Assembly (NCBI RefSeq): GCF_013377885.1
Contig: NZ_JABKAU010000007.1
Span: 62,001 to 126,000 of the forward strand
Length of the DNA stretch: 64,000 nt
DNA from: Hymenobacter lapidiphilus
GTDB taxonomy: Bacteria > Bacteroidota > Bacteroidia > Cytophagales > Hymenobacteraceae
Reading direction: 5' to 3'
Shown here: one piece after another, positions 1-8,095 of the stretch
Numbering within the stretch: the stretch's first letter is position 1
Layout of the letters: each line of letters starts with the position of its first letter
Position numbers and translations under genes: made by a program
Notes under the pieces: model-generated
What the model saw: the letters and a program-made list of their open reading frames with translations, nothing else
Databases searched by the model: none
Told to the model about the DNA's origin: nothing

Positions 1-1
1 T

Positions 2-310
2 GTGGCCCAGATGCGGCGCGGTGTGGCGCTATGGTTGCGGCTGGTGGAGCGCCACTACGGCGTGCGGCCCATTCTGTACTCCAACTATGGTTTCTATCAG
101 CGCCACCTGGCAGGCCACTTCGACGACTACCCGCTGTGGCTGGCGCACTACGAAGTAGACCAGCCCCGGCTTCCGGCCAGCCGCTGGATTATCTGGCAGC
201 ACTCCGACGAATCGTACGTGCCCGGCATTCGCGGCCCGGTCGATTTCAACGTGTTTCAGGGTAGCTTTGAGCGGCTGCGAGCCCTGCGGATTCCTCCGAA
301 ACGGCCGTAG
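2..310 (+). CDS. GH25-type lysozyme (muramidase), C-terminal part
   Basis: The 5' end lies outside the window; 102 residues remain. The fragment has the closing strands of a glycoside hydrolase family 25 barrel: RPILYSNYGFY, then PLWLAHYEV, the WIIWQHSDE strand and VDFNVFQGS just before the end. This is the usual order in family 25 enzymes, which cut the glycan strand of peptidoglycan between MurNAc and GlcNAc. The catalytic DxE region would lie upstream and cannot be checked. An RlpA-like lipoprotein gene follows after 41 bases, so a joint role in envelope turnover is plausible. Family assignment is fairly sure; activity is not shown. Confidence 0.8.
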   Translation: MAQMRRGVALWLRLVERHYGVRPILYSNYGFYQRHLAGHFDDYPLWLAHYEVDQPRLPASRWIIWQHSDESYVPGIRGPVDFNVFQGSFERLRALRIPPKRP

Positions 311-351
311 CATTCCGACCAGTCCGTTTTTACGCTTTTAACTCTACTGCT

Positions 352-726
352 ATGCGCTGCTTTTTCCGACTTGCCTTGTGCTGCGGGGCCGGGCTGCTGC
401 TGGCCGGTTGCGCGGGCACCGGGGCCTTCACCGAATCCGGCAAGGCCTCCTTCTACGCCGATAAGTTCGAGGGCCGCCGTACGGCCAGTGGCACCGTGTA
501 CCGCTCCGGCCAGCTCACGGCGGCCCACAAAACGCTGCCCTTCGGTACCCGGGTACGCGTGACCAACCCGCGTAACAACCGCTCGGTGAAAGTAGTAGTA
601 ACCGACCGGGGACCGCACGTTAAAGGCCGTATCATCGATTTATCGAAGAAAGCAGCCCGCAAAATTGACATCATCGACGACGGCGTGGCCCCGGTAACGC
701 TGAAAGTCATTCGCAAAGCTCAGTAG
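352..726 (+). CDS. RlpA-like double-psi beta-barrel lipoprotein
   Basis: This 124-residue protein starts with a lipoprotein signal (LLLAGC, cysteine at about residue 20) and continues as one double-psi beta-barrel of the RlpA type. GKASFYADKFEGRRTASG, the LPFGTRVRVTN strand and VTDRGPHVKGRIIDLS, whose DRGP carries the conserved acidic residue, match the family. RlpA proteins bind, and in some species cleave, denuded peptidoglycan at the septum. There is no SPOR domain, so septal targeting through SPOR is not expected. It is a small stand-alone form common in Bacteroidota. Confidence 0.88.
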   Translation: MRCFFRLALCCGAGLLLAGCAGTGAFTESGKASFYADKFEGRRTASGTVYRSGQLTAAHKTLPFGTRVRVTNPRNNRSVKVVVTDRGPHVKGRIIDLSKKAARKIDIIDDGVAPVTLKVIRKAQ

Positions 727-752
727 CCCGGTTTACCTTACCACTCATTACT

Positions 753-944
753 ATGCGCATCCGTAAAAAAATCCGCTGGACGGCTCCCACCGAGGCCGAC
801 CGTTTCACGCAGCTCAGCTCCTTCATCCAGGCGGCCGAAGATGAGGGATGGAGCGAAGACGAGGTGCAGTTCGTCATCAATGAAATCGTGGAAGCCCCCA
901 ATGAGGCTGAGGTGGCTCTCATCTTCCAGGATTACAGCCACTAG
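753..944 (+). CDS. small hypothetical protein (63 aa)
   Basis: A short acidic protein with a basic start (MRIRKKIRWTAP) followed by two predicted helices rich in Glu and Asp. It has no signal peptide or membrane segment. It follows the RlpA-like gene by 26 bases and is followed by a good terminator at 973-1012, so it probably ends that transcription unit. I do not recognise the family. The codon use looks like that of its neighbours, which supports a real gene. Confidence 0.6.
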   Translation: MRIRKKIRWTAPTEADRFTQLSSFIQAAEDEGWSEDEVQFVINEIVEAPNEAEVALIFQDYSH

Positions 945-972
945 CGTCCGGCATCAATCAGCTACAACACGA

Positions 973-1012
973 AAAAGGGGCCGGCAATGCGTAAGCAAAG
1001 CCGGCCCCTTTT
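973..1012 (+). terminator. Rho-independent terminator
   Basis: Arms AAAAGGGGCCGGC and GCCGGCCCCTTTT close on a short loop and run into a T-rich stretch. It lies 28 bases after the 63-residue gene and serves the plus-strand unit. Because the left arm starts with As, it may also work for the convergent gene at 1048-1449. Confidence 0.85.
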
Positions 1013-1047
1013 CTTGATGCTACTATGCCAGCGTTTCGACGCGCTGA

Positions 1048-1449
1048 CTACCGCTTCTTTTTGCCTTTAGCTTTCATCACCTGCGCCTGCTGGAGGCTGT
1101 CCTGCTCGGCCTTCATGGCGCGGGTGGTCATGCGGCCCGTCAGCGACATATAGTCGCCTTCCTGCAGGCGAACGGTGGTGCCGTCGGCCATCATAACCGT
1201 GCCGTCGGGCTGCACTTTGGTGCCGTTTACCAGGGCCGACTCGGCGGTAATGGCGCCGGTGTGGGCATTACGCGTTTCGAGCACCTTACCATCTTTCATC
1301 AGGAAGCCATCCTTCATGGTGGCGCCATTGGACACCACACGGGCCTTGGGCTGCGCACCGCGACGGGCGACTGGGGCTTTGGTTTGGGCCTGAGCAGCCA
1401 GCGTGCCGGCCATAAGCATAACAGCTGCGAGAGTAGCGAGAAATTTCAT
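1048..1449 (-). CDS. secreted DUF6799-type protein
   Basis: This 133-residue protein has a clear signal peptide (MKFLATLAAVMLMAGTLAAQAQ). Two similar beta motifs follow: MKDGFLMKDGKVLE and the later VQPDGTVMMADGTTVRLQEGDYMSLTGR. The 'DG-hydrophobic-M-x-DG' pattern is what I know as DUF6799, a family of exported Bacteroidota proteins of unknown function; the name is from memory. The C-terminus is Lys-rich (KAKGKKKR). It is monocistronic and convergent to the preceding unit. Confidence 0.7.
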   Translation of the reverse strand: MKFLATLAAVMLMAGTLAAQAQTKAPVARRGAQPKARVVSNGATMKDGFLMKDGKVLETRNAHTGAITAESALVNGTKVQPDGTVMMADGTTVRLQEGDYMSLTGRMTTRAMKAEQDSLQQAQVMKAKGKKKR

Positions 1450-1544
1450 AAAGCAAGCAGTATGGGGGTGGGTGGGTGGAGAAAAGACCGGCTGGCGCCG
1501 GCAATGTTACGGTAACCCACAACGGGCTGGGTTCGTTCTAAAGT

Positions 1545-1699
1545 ATTGAAGCTGTTTAGGAAGTACCCTGAATCAATTAGAACGTCATGCTGAGCTTGCC
1601 GAAGCATCTCTACCGCTTCGCTGAATGACTGTAACGAAGCGGTAGAGATGCTTCGGCAAGCTCAGCATGACGTCCTTTTGACTTTCTAAACAGCTTCAT
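1545..1699. repeat. dispersed palindromic element, family A copy 1
   Basis: An approximately 150-base imperfect inverted repeat. The outer ends read TTGAAGCTGTTTAGGAAGT and ACTTTCTAAACAGCTTCA; the inner arms carry CGTCATGCTGAGC and the CGAAGCATCTCTACCGCTTCG stem. Close copies lie at 40951-41103 and 44891-44997, and an end fragment lies at 15975-16015. It sits between a gene start and dnaJ/cbpA without interrupting a frame. Confidence 0.9.
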
Positions 1700-1763
1700 T
1701 GACTGGCCTGCCCTCTACCAAATTCGGGCCGGTTTTTCTTCTGTCCCTCCGCCCTACTCGCTC

Positions 1764-2681
1764 GTGGATTATAAAGACTACTACAAGACGCTGGGCGTCG
1801 ACAAAAAGGCCACGCAGGACCAGATAAAAAAGGCCTACCGCAAGCTGGCCCGTCAGTATCACCCTGATGTGAACCCCAACAACGCCGAAGCCGAGCAGAA
1901 ATTTAAGGAAGCCAACGAGGCTAATGAAGTACTCGGCGACCCCGAAAAGCGCCAGAAATACGACCAGCTGGGCGCCGACTACCAGCGCTACCAGCAGGGC
2001 GGCGGCCGCCCCGGCGGTGGCAACGGCGGCGGCTTCGACTGGTCGCAGTATTCCCAGGGTGGCGGTGGCGCGGGTGGTGCCGACCCATTTGGCGGAGCCG
2101 ACTTCTCCGACTTTTTCGGCTCCATGTTCGGGGGTATGGGGGGCAGCGGCGGGGGCGGCAACCGCCCTCGCGCCGGCCAGGATTACCAGGCCGAGTTGGA
2201 GCTGACGCTGGAAGACGCCTACCGCGGCGGGCCGCGCACGCTCACTGTCAATGGCAAAAACCTGCGCCTCACCATTCAACCGGGCGTTGAGGATGGCCAA
2301 GTTATCCGGTTGCGCGACCAAGGCGGCCCGGGCCGTAGCGGTGGCCCGGCGGGCTCGCTCTACATTACGCTCCACATCCGGCCCGACCCACGTTACGCCC
2401 GCACCGGCAACGACCTGACTATGGATGTGCCGGTGGCCCTGTACACGGCTTTGCTGGGAGGCGAGCAAACGGTGGAAACGCTGTCGGGAGCCGTCAAAAT
2501 CAACATCAAGCCCGAAACCCCGAACGGCACCCGCCTGCGCCTGCGTGGCAAAGGCCTCCCGGTGTACCGGCAGCCAGACCAGTTCGGCGACCTGTACCTA
2601 CGCCTTTCCATCAGCCTGCCCCAGCACCTGACGGAGCAGGAGAAAACGCTGTTTCGCCAGCTGGCCGAGTTGCGTTCCTGA
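1764..2681 (+). CDS. cbpA: J-domain co-chaperone, CbpA type
   Basis: A 305-residue type II J-protein. Residues 1-70 form the J-domain with the HPD motif at 33-35, which stimulates DnaK ATPase. A Gly-rich linker follows at about 75-135, then the two C-terminal beta domains that bind substrate (ELTLEDAYRGG..., LDVP-type strand TMDVPVALYTALLGG). The four CxxCxGxG zinc motifs of true DnaJ are absent, which separates it from DnaJ. The start is GTG at 1764, directly before the conserved DYKDYYKTLGV. The next gene is the cognate modulator cbpM, so the CbpA assignment is strong. Confidence 0.92.
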   Translation: MDYKDYYKTLGVDKKATQDQIKKAYRKLARQYHPDVNPNNAEAEQKFKEANEANEVLGDPEKRQKYDQLGADYQRYQQGGGRPGGGNGGGFDWSQYSQGGGGAGGADPFGGADFSDFFGSMFGGMGGSGGGGNRPRAGQDYQAELELTLEDAYRGGPRTLTVNGKNLRLTIQPGVEDGQVIRLRDQGGPGRSGGPAGSLYITLHIRPDPRYARTGNDLTMDVPVALYTALLGGEQTVETLSGAVKINIKPETPNGTRLRLRGKGLPVYRQPDQFGDLYLRLSISLPQHLTEQEKTLFRQLAELRS

Positions 2682-2775
2682 TTCCAGGCAAGTGGCTATT
2701 GGCAGTTAGCCGATGGCACTGTTCAGACGAAACACCAATTAAAACCGAGGCGAACACCTTAAAAGCACCACAACT

Positions 2776-3105
2776 ATGGAAGCGGCTATTATTACGATTA
2801 CCTTCCGCGAATGCGGGGTGCGCTATGGGCTGAGCGAAACCGAAGTGCGCGAGTTTGTACGCTACGGCTTGCTGCGTCCGGCCCCCGACGTACCCGACGC
2901 CCTTCGCGAGGAACCCGAGCGCGTAGCCCGCCTGGCCCGCCTGCACCAGGAACTGGGCCTGGGCAAAGCCAGCCTTGATCTAGTACTGAATATGCACCGC
3001 CAGCTAGAGCAGCTGCAGCAGGAAGTGCGCCAGCAGCGGGCCCGGGTGCAGCAGCTGGAAGCCTTTCTGGGCGGCAGAGCCCCCTTGCTCGATTTTGACT
3101 GCTAG
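2776..3105 (+). CDS. cbpM: CbpA modulator, MerR-like HTH fold
   Basis: This 109-residue protein lies 94 bases downstream of cbpA, the standard arrangement. The N-terminal half resembles a MerR-type winged helix (FRECGVRYGLSETEVREFVRYGLLRP) and the C-terminal half is a coiled coil (LEQLQQEVRQQRARVQQLEAFL). In E. coli, CbpM binds the J-domain of CbpA and inhibits both its DNA binding and co-chaperone activities. Here the same role is inferred from family and context. It is slightly longer than E. coli CbpM (about 100 residues). Confidence 0.85.
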   Translation: MEAAIITITFRECGVRYGLSETEVREFVRYGLLRPAPDVPDALREEPERVARLARLHQELGLGKASLDLVLNMHRQLEQLQQEVRQQRARVQQLEAFLGGRAPLLDFDC

Positions 3106-3278
3106 GTCGGGACGCCACTTAAATCGTGATTTGTTTATTGATTGTCAGGTTATTACAGAGGAAATCTTGGTTATATACAAGCTCATCTATAGATAGACAA
3201 CTTTTTCGCTCCTAGGCAAGTATAGAAACTCATTCTGCGTCCGCAGAACGCTCTCCCGTCACTTTTTCCCTTTTTTAT

Positions 3279-4868
3279 ATGCTTCCACGCATCCCCTTTT
3301 CTAAGGTGCTGGCGTTGGGTATAGCGGCCTGTACCCTGGCCCCCCAACTAACCCAGGCCCAAACCTCAGACCGCAAGACCAACATCAGCGTCTACTACAA
3401 CTGGCTACAGTACCACGGCGACCTTGGGTCGGAGTGGTTCAAGCAGGACAAAGTAGAATACGGCCTGGGCCTCACAGTAAGCCGCTACATGGCGCCCGGC
3501 CTCGATATTGGCCTGGACCTGAGCTACGGCGACATGAAGTTCTCGGCCGATTACCCCAAGAACACGCAGTACCGGGTTCGGCGTTTCGATGCCAACGTGG
3601 TAAACGTGGGCATTCCGATCAAGCTGAAGCTTAACAACGGCTGGGCACTGAAGGAAGATGCGTTCATCGCGCCTTACCTGGTGGTGCAGCCCGGCGTATT
3701 TTTCGCCAGCCCCGACCTGTACGACATCAACGACCGGCTAATTAGCAACTCAGACGTGTATGCGTTTGACATTCAGGCTGCTGCCGGCATTAAGTTCAAC
3801 TTCTCGCCTGCGGTCGGCCTGTTCATCCAAACCGGCCAGCACTACCCGCTCACCGATCAGGTGGACGGCATTACCAATGTTGGCGACCTCAACGACCGGT
3901 ACCTGCAGCATAAGCTGGGCCTGAGCTTCAACCTCGGCAAGATGGCCGATGAGGATGGCGACGGTGTATCGGACAAGAAGGACAAGTGCCCCGGCACGCC
4001 GGCTGGCGTAGCCGTTGACCTGACGGGTTGCCCACTCGACGGCGACAAGGATGGCGTTCCGGACTACCAGGACAAGTGCCCGACTGAAGCCGGCGTAGCA
4101 GCCCTCGAAGGCTGCCCCGACCGCGACGGTGACGGCGTACGCGACAGCGAAGACAAGTGCCCCGACACCCCCGGCAAAGCGGCCCTGCAGGGTTGCCCCG
4201 ACGCCGATAACGACGGCGTAATTGATAGCGCAGACAAGTGCCCCGACACCCCATCCGGTGTGCAGGTAGATGCGACCGGTTGCCCGCTTGATGGTGATGG
4301 TGACGGCGTTCCGGATTACCTCGACCGTTGCCCTGCCCGTCCGGGCCCAGCTTCGAACAAAGGCTGCCCCGAGATGAAAGTAGAGGAGAAGAAGCGTCTG
4401 GAGGAAGCTACCAAGTTCATCCAGTTCGAGTTCAACAAGGCGGCCCTGAAGCCTTCGTCGTACCCGACCCTCGATGCCCTGTCGAAAATCATGCAGGACT
4501 ACCCTGACTACTTCCTAAGCATCTCGGCCCACGCCGACAGTAAGGGCGAGGACAACTACAACCTGCGTCTGTCGGATGAGCGTGCTGCCTCGGCCCGCGC
4601 TTACATGCTAAGCAAAGGCGTACCCGCCGACCGTATCGTGTCGAAGGGCTATGGCGAGGCTAAGCCGATTGCCAGCAACGCCACCGATGCCGGCCGCGCC
4701 CTCAACCGTCGCGTCGAGTTCGATGTGTACCTGCCCGGCGACCCGAACCCAGCCGTTGAGAAGTATGGCCAGGCCCCCGAGATAATGGAGGCCCCCGCCG
4801 TAGCTCCCAAAGCTGCTCCGGTGAAGAAGAAAGCCCCGGTTCGTAAGCCGGCCCCGCGCCGCAAGTAA
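3279..4868 (+). CDS. OmpA-family protein with thrombospondin type-3 repeats
   Basis: A 529-residue outer-membrane protein. A signal peptide covers about residues 1-27. A beta-barrel-like domain runs to about 222 (alternating aromatic strands such as YYNWLQYHGDL). About five DxDxDG calcium-binding type-3 repeats with a paired KCP cysteine follow (about 223-370). An OmpA C-terminal peptidoglycan-binding domain comes next (FNKAALKPSSYPTLD, then LSDERAASARAYM and NRRVEFDV). The last 35 residues are Ala/Pro/Lys-rich (KKKAPVRKPAPRRK), an unusual basic tail. It probably anchors the outer membrane to peptidoglycan. It is monocistronic with its own terminator. Confidence 0.9.
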   Translation: MLPRIPFSKVLALGIAACTLAPQLTQAQTSDRKTNISVYYNWLQYHGDLGSEWFKQDKVEYGLGLTVSRYMAPGLDIGLDLSYGDMKFSADYPKNTQYRVRRFDANVVNVGIPIKLKLNNGWALKEDAFIAPYLVVQPGVFFASPDLYDINDRLISNSDVYAFDIQAAAGIKFNFSPAVGLFIQTGQHYPLTDQVDGITNVGDLNDRYLQHKLGLSFNLGKMADEDGDGVSDKKDKCPGTPAGVAVDLTGCPLDGDKDGVPDYQDKCPTEAGVAALEGCPDRDGDGVRDSEDKCPDTPGKAALQGCPDADNDGVIDSADKCPDTPSGVQVDATGCPLDGDGDGVPDYLDRCPARPGPASNKGCPEMKVEEKKRLEEATKFIQFEFNKAALKPSSYPTLDALSKIMQDYPDYFLSISAHADSKGEDNYNLRLSDERAASARAYMLSKGVPADRIVSKGYGEAKPIASNATDAGRALNRRVEFDVYLPGDPNPAVEKYGQAPEIMEAPAVAPKAAPVKKKAPVRKPAPRRK

Positions 4869-4886
4869 TTCCGGCTCGGTAAAGTA

Positions 4887-4923
4887 AAAAGCAGCCTGCT
4901 CGTTTGAGCAGGCTGCTTTTTTT
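4887..4923 (+). terminator. Rho-independent terminator after the OmpA-like gene
   Basis: Arms AAAAGCAGCCTGCTC and GAGCAGGCTGCTTTT with a 4-base loop, followed by more Ts. It lies 18 bases after the stop codon. Confidence 0.92.
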
Positions 4924-4988
4924 ATGGGGTATTGGGAAGGGCAGTAAAGGCCGATGGAAAAATATTTCAGCAGAACAGTATCTATTAC

Positions 4989-5022
4989 TACGAATTATTC
5001 GTACAATTACGAAACAATCGTA
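4989..5022 (+). promoter_or_regulatory. two tandem BlaI-type operators
   Basis: TACGAAT-T-ATTCGTA at 4989-5003 is a perfect 15-base palindrome. TACGA-AACAA-TCGTA at 5008-5022 repeats the outer half-sites with the same 15-base length, 19 bases centre to centre. They lie 9-43 bases before the ATG of the blaI-like gene at 5032. Proteins of the BlaI/MecI family bind such dyads as dimers and repress their own operon. This placement also argues against the longer reading frame starting at 4954. Confidence 0.72.
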
Positions 5023-5031
5023 CTTGCTCTT

Positions 5032-5397
5032 ATGGAACGACTTACCCAACCCGAGGAAGACGCCATGCGCGTTTTCTGGGAATTTCAGGGCGGCTTTATC
5101 AAAGATGTGCTGGAGCAGCTGCCCGAACCCCGACCACCCTACACCACCCTGGCCTCCACGGTGCGCAACCTGGAGCGCAAGGGCTACCTCAGCGCCGAGA
5201 AGCTGGGCAACACCTTTCGCTTCACGCCCGCCATTGCGGCCGAGGAATACCGGAAGCAGTTTCTGGGCACTTTCGTGGGCGACTACTTCCGCGACTCCTA
5301 CAAGGAGCTGGTTTCCTTCTTCGCCAAGGAGCAGAAAATCAGTGCTGAGGAGCTGAAGGAAATTGTGCGCATGATTGAAAACGGCCCACCGAAATGA
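5032..5397 (+). CDS. BlaI/MecI/CopY-family repressor
   Basis: From the ATG at 5032 the protein has 121 residues, the usual size for the family. It has the winged-helix signature LTQPEEDAMRVFW, then the recognition segment YTTLASTVRNLERKGYL and the wing RFTPAIAAEEYRKQF, followed by a C-terminal dimerisation helix. The in-frame extension back to 4954 would be translated through the operator palindromes and looks spurious. The stop overlaps the start of the M56 gene by four bases (ATGA), so the two are translationally coupled. By family analogy, proteolysis started by the M56 partner inactivates this repressor; the inducing signal is unknown. Confidence 0.9.
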   Translation: MERLTQPEEDAMRVFWEFQGGFIKDVLEQLPEPRPPYTTLASTVRNLERKGYLSAEKLGNTFRFTPAIAAEEYRKQFLGTFVGDYFRDSYKELVSFFAKEQKISAEELKEIVRMIENGPPK

Positions 5398-6974
5398 GTG
5401 CGCCCGAGCTGTTGCCTTACCTCTTGAAGGTGAACGGGGCACTGGTGCTGTTCTGTGCCGTGTACTATCTGGGGCTGCGGCGGCTCACGTTTTTCGGGCT
5501 GAACCGGGCCTTCCTGCTCTTCGCGCTGCTGTTCGCGCCCACTTACCCGCTGCTGGATTTCAGTAGCTGGCTGGCCCGCACTGCGCCGCGCCCGGCAGAA
5601 CTGCTGCGCCTCCCGGCCGAGTGGTCTGGGCTGGCGCTGCCCTCGCCAACGGCCACGCCGGCCGCTATCAACTGGCTGCTGGTGGCCTACTGGACCGGCG
5701 TGGTAGTGTTTGGGTTGCGGCTGCTGGTACAGCTGCTGGCCGTGCGCCGCTTACACCGCCAAGCCCGGCCGCAGGCACTGTACGGCTGGTTCTTTCGCCG
5801 CCTGAGCGGGCCGGTCATGCCTTTCGCGTTCTGGCAAACCGTGTACCTGAACCCAGACCGGCACCCGGCTGCCGAGCTACCCGCCATTCTGGCCCACGAG
5901 CACGAGCATGTGCGCCAGTGGCACACAATTGATATCCTGCTGGCCCAATTGAGCCTCGTGTTCTACTGGTTCAATCCGGGTGGCTGGCTGCTGCGCCGGG
6001 CTCTGCACGAAAACCTCGAGTTCCAGGCCGATTACCAAGTGCTGCAAACCCGGACCCACGATGCGAAAGCCTACCAATATTCGCTGCTGCACCAAAGTAT
6101 CGAACACGGCCCCACCAACGAAATTGTCTGTCACTTCAACTTCCACCTTCTTAAAACCCGCATTGCCATGATGAACACTAAACCTTCTGCGCCCCGCCAT
6201 CTGCTGCGCTACATAGCTGTGTTGCCACTGGCCGCCGGTCTGCTGTTTGCCACCGCTGCCTCCACTGCTGCGCCCACGGAGGCGCCGGTTGCTGCTCTAA
6301 AAGCGGCAGTAATTGATGTAGAAAAGGAGGCTCCTATAAGCGCCTTGCCGCCAGCGGCGCTGGCCTACATCGTGCAGCAGTACCCCGGCTACCGGCTTAT
6401 CGGCCTGACGGAGGTGCGGGCAAACGATGGCAGCAACCTGCGCTACAAAGCCCAGATTGCCGTCGGCCGCCGCCCAACCGATGTGCTGTTCGACGAAAAG
6501 GGCCAGCCCCTCCAAACCGGTGATCCGCTGACCTTCCTCGATGGTAAACGCATCAGCCAGGCAGAGGTGAATAAGCTGGACTCGAATCTGATTGAAAGCC
6601 TGAGCGTGCTTAAACGGGATGTAGCCCTGAAAGCCTTCGGGACCGATGCCGCCAACGGCGCCATTCTGATTATTACAAAGCAGAGCAAGGATTCGCCGGA
6701 AGTGCAGGAGTTTATGCGCAAGTACGGCATTGTAAATACCCCGGCTAGTCCCGCAGTTGAGCAACTTACGCAACTGGTCGTCTCTGGTCAGGGGCTGTCG
6801 ACCAACGACCTGCAGGGGCGATTACTGCTGGTGAACGGCCAGGAAGCATCAGTTGAGAAGTCGAAGGTAGCAACGGGCCAGCTGCAGAGCGTGTTTGTAA
6901 TGGACGCCAAGCAGGCTACTAAGAAGTACGGTGAGAAGGGTGCGAAGGGTGCTGTAATAATCCAGACCAAGTAG
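5394..6974 (+). CDS. M56 (BlaR1-type) peptidase with PepSY-like and TonB-plug-like tail
   Basis: A 526-residue membrane protein. Three or four membrane segments lie in the first 200 residues, with the zinc motif HEHEH (168-172, an HExxH) and downstream E206/E209. Another membrane helix lies at about 270-290. The periplasmic part is unusual. A PepSY-like unit covers about 316-373 (YIVQQYPGYRLIGL). Two copies of a SusC plug-like motif follow: FLDGK...FGTDAANGAILIITK (about 378-429) and LLVNGQ...YGEKGAKGAVIIQTK (about 476-526). There is no penicillin-binding sensor domain, so the signal is probably not a beta-lactam. It is coupled to the BlaI-like repressor. Confidence 0.87.
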   Translation: MSAPELLPYLLKVNGALVLFCAVYYLGLRRLTFFGLNRAFLLFALLFAPTYPLLDFSSWLARTAPRPAELLRLPAEWSGLALPSPTATPAAINWLLVAYWTGVVVFGLRLLVQLLAVRRLHRQARPQALYGWFFRRLSGPVMPFAFWQTVYLNPDRHPAAELPAILAHEHEHVRQWHTIDILLAQLSLVFYWFNPGGWLLRRALHENLEFQADYQVLQTRTHDAKAYQYSLLHQSIEHGPTNEIVCHFNFHLLKTRIAMMNTKPSAPRHLLRYIAVLPLAAGLLFATAASTAAPTEAPVAALKAAVIDVEKEAPISALPPAALAYIVQQYPGYRLIGLTEVRANDGSNLRYKAQIAVGRRPTDVLFDEKGQPLQTGDPLTFLDGKRISQAEVNKLDSNLIESLSVLKRDVALKAFGTDAANGAILIITKQSKDSPEVQEFMRKYGIVNTPASPAVEQLTQLVVSGQGLSTNDLQGRLLLVNGQEASVEKSKVATGQLQSVFVMDAKQATKKYGEKGAKGAVIIQTK

Positions 6975-6990
6975 CCATTTAGCCTTTGCC

Positions 6991-7040
6991 GTACCTTAAC
7001 CCTGATACCTCCTGAAAGGAAGGCGTCAGGGCTAAGGTAC
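6991..7040. terminator. hairpin after the M56 gene
   Basis: Arms GTACCTTAACCCTGA and TCAGGGCTAAGGTAC with one unpaired position. It lies 16 bases after the M56 stop. There is no T tract, so termination is inferred from position; it may protect the 3' end instead. Confidence 0.5.
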
Positions 7041-7173
7041 GTCTCCCGCCACCCTATTGGCGCTATCAGGTTCTTGTCAGAAAGCACTAAAAAGAAGGTG
7101 CGCGTCCAATTAGGCCTGATTTTCGTAGGGACTAAAGACCGCACAAAATAAACTACTGCTTTAGGAGTTTATC

Positions 7174-7209
7174 CCAGCGTCGCGGGGCCTCGTGCAACCG
7201 CGACGCTGG
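7174..7209. other. GC-rich hairpin in the intergenic region
   Basis: Perfect arms CCAGCGTCGCGG and CCGCGACGCTGG around a 12-base loop, 45 bases before the ATG at 7254. It could be a terminator for the preceding unit or a 5' leader structure of the next gene. The 279-base gap 6975-7253 holds only this hairpin and the one at 6991. Confidence 0.45.
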
Positions 7210-7253
7210 CGTTGGTATCATTCCGGTATATCTCTCATTCTTAGCGCTTATCT

Positions 7254-7637
7254 ATGTCGTTCTCCTTATTAGTCGGCGCGGTGCTCGTAACGGCCGCCCT
7301 CAGTGTAGCCGGTGTTGCACGGGGCCAGGGCCAGTTGGTTGGTGCGGCCGAAACGCGCGTAGTGGCCGCACCCAGCCTTTATTTTCTCGATGGGCAGCTC
7401 ACAGATAAAAAAACTATTGATGAGCTCAACCGGCGCACTATTGCCTCGGTGAACGTGGTAAAGGGAGCGGAGGCGGTCCGGATTTTTGGAGACGCGGCCG
7501 GCGAAGGCGTGATGATTGTGGTTACCAAACGCAACGTGACTTCGGCAGGGGTAGCCGAGTTCAACCGCCGCTACGACATCCGGCCCGTGGAGATACCGGT
7601 AACCCCTATGCCGCCCGCCCCACGCGTGCAACACTAA
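7254..7637 (+). CDS. secreted stand-alone TonB-plug-like domain protein
   Basis: This 127-residue protein has a signal peptide (about 1-25, ending VARGQ) followed by one copy of the unit found twice in the upstream M56 protein: SLYFLDGQLTDKKTIDELN, then IASVNVVKGAEAVRIFGD and GEGVMIVVTK. This pattern is the plug of SusC-type receptors (PLYVVDG...IESIEVLKD...YGSRGANGVILITTK) without any barrel. It ends with a Pro-rich tail. It may be a diffusible partner or antagonist of the M56 sensor; this is inference from proximity and shared domain. Confidence 0.7.
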   Translation: MSFSLLVGAVLVTAALSVAGVARGQGQLVGAAETRVVAAPSLYFLDGQLTDKKTIDELNRRTIASVNVVKGAEAVRIFGDAAGEGVMIVVTKRNVTSAGVAEFNRRYDIRPVEIPVTPMPPAPRVQH

Positions 7638-7715
7638 GCGCACGCCGAGTTCCGAGGTATCGTTTCGGCGGCGAACAGCGTATACAAGACTTTCAACCTT
7701 TTGACTGACAGTCTT

Positions 7716-7994
7716 ATGCTTCGTTATCTCACGCTAACCGCACTATTAGCCGGTGGTACTGCTTTGGCCGCCACCGCCCAAACTACTAAAGTAGAAACCC
7801 ACCTCGCCCCCTCCGACACAACAAAGAGAGTGGAGGGTATTTATGTGGCCCCTGGCATGACCGGAGCCCCCAAGCAACAAGTGATGACCGACTACGACAA
7901 CCAGCCGCTGAAGCGGGCTAGGCCCCGGAAAAGCAAGTCGTCGACGCTTACCCCGGACGAGCCGCGGCGACCCACCGCTACGCCGCCGCGCTAA
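7716..7994 (+). CDS. small secreted hypothetical protein
   Basis: With the ATG at 7716 the protein has 92 residues: a signal peptide (MLRYLTLTALLAGGTALAATAQ), then a hydrophilic stretch rich in Thr, Pro and Arg ending in PTATPPR. The upstream TTG at 7701 would add five residues before the signal and is less likely. No domain is recognised. It is the third plus-strand gene after the BlaI/M56 pair and may simply be a neighbour. Confidence 0.6.
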   Translation: MLRYLTLTALLAGGTALAATAQTTKVETHLAPSDTTKRVEGIYVAPGMTGAPKQQVMTDYDNQPLKRARPRKSKSSTLTPDEPRRPTATPPR

Positions 7995-8095
7995 CCATGA
8001 GTAGGCCCTGAACAAGCGGCCGGCCAACGCCGGACCCAATGGCCGCGTATGGCAGTAGGCCGGCCGGCTGGCTGGGTTCACTTGATTTCCTCAGC

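Noticed and set aside
1545..1699. Possible CRISPR-like repeat arrays because of the many repeats
   Set aside because: The copies are single, dispersed and palindromic, with no regular spacers and no cas genes.
3233..3248. Small dyad TTCTGCG-TC-CGCAGAA upstream of the OmpA-like gene
   Set aside because: Short, not repeated elsewhere in the window and without a clear promoter beside it; could be chance.
4954..5031. Longer start for the BlaI-like repressor (26 extra residues)
   Set aside because: The extension would read through the two operator palindromes and is absent from the family; ATG 5032 gives the standard length.
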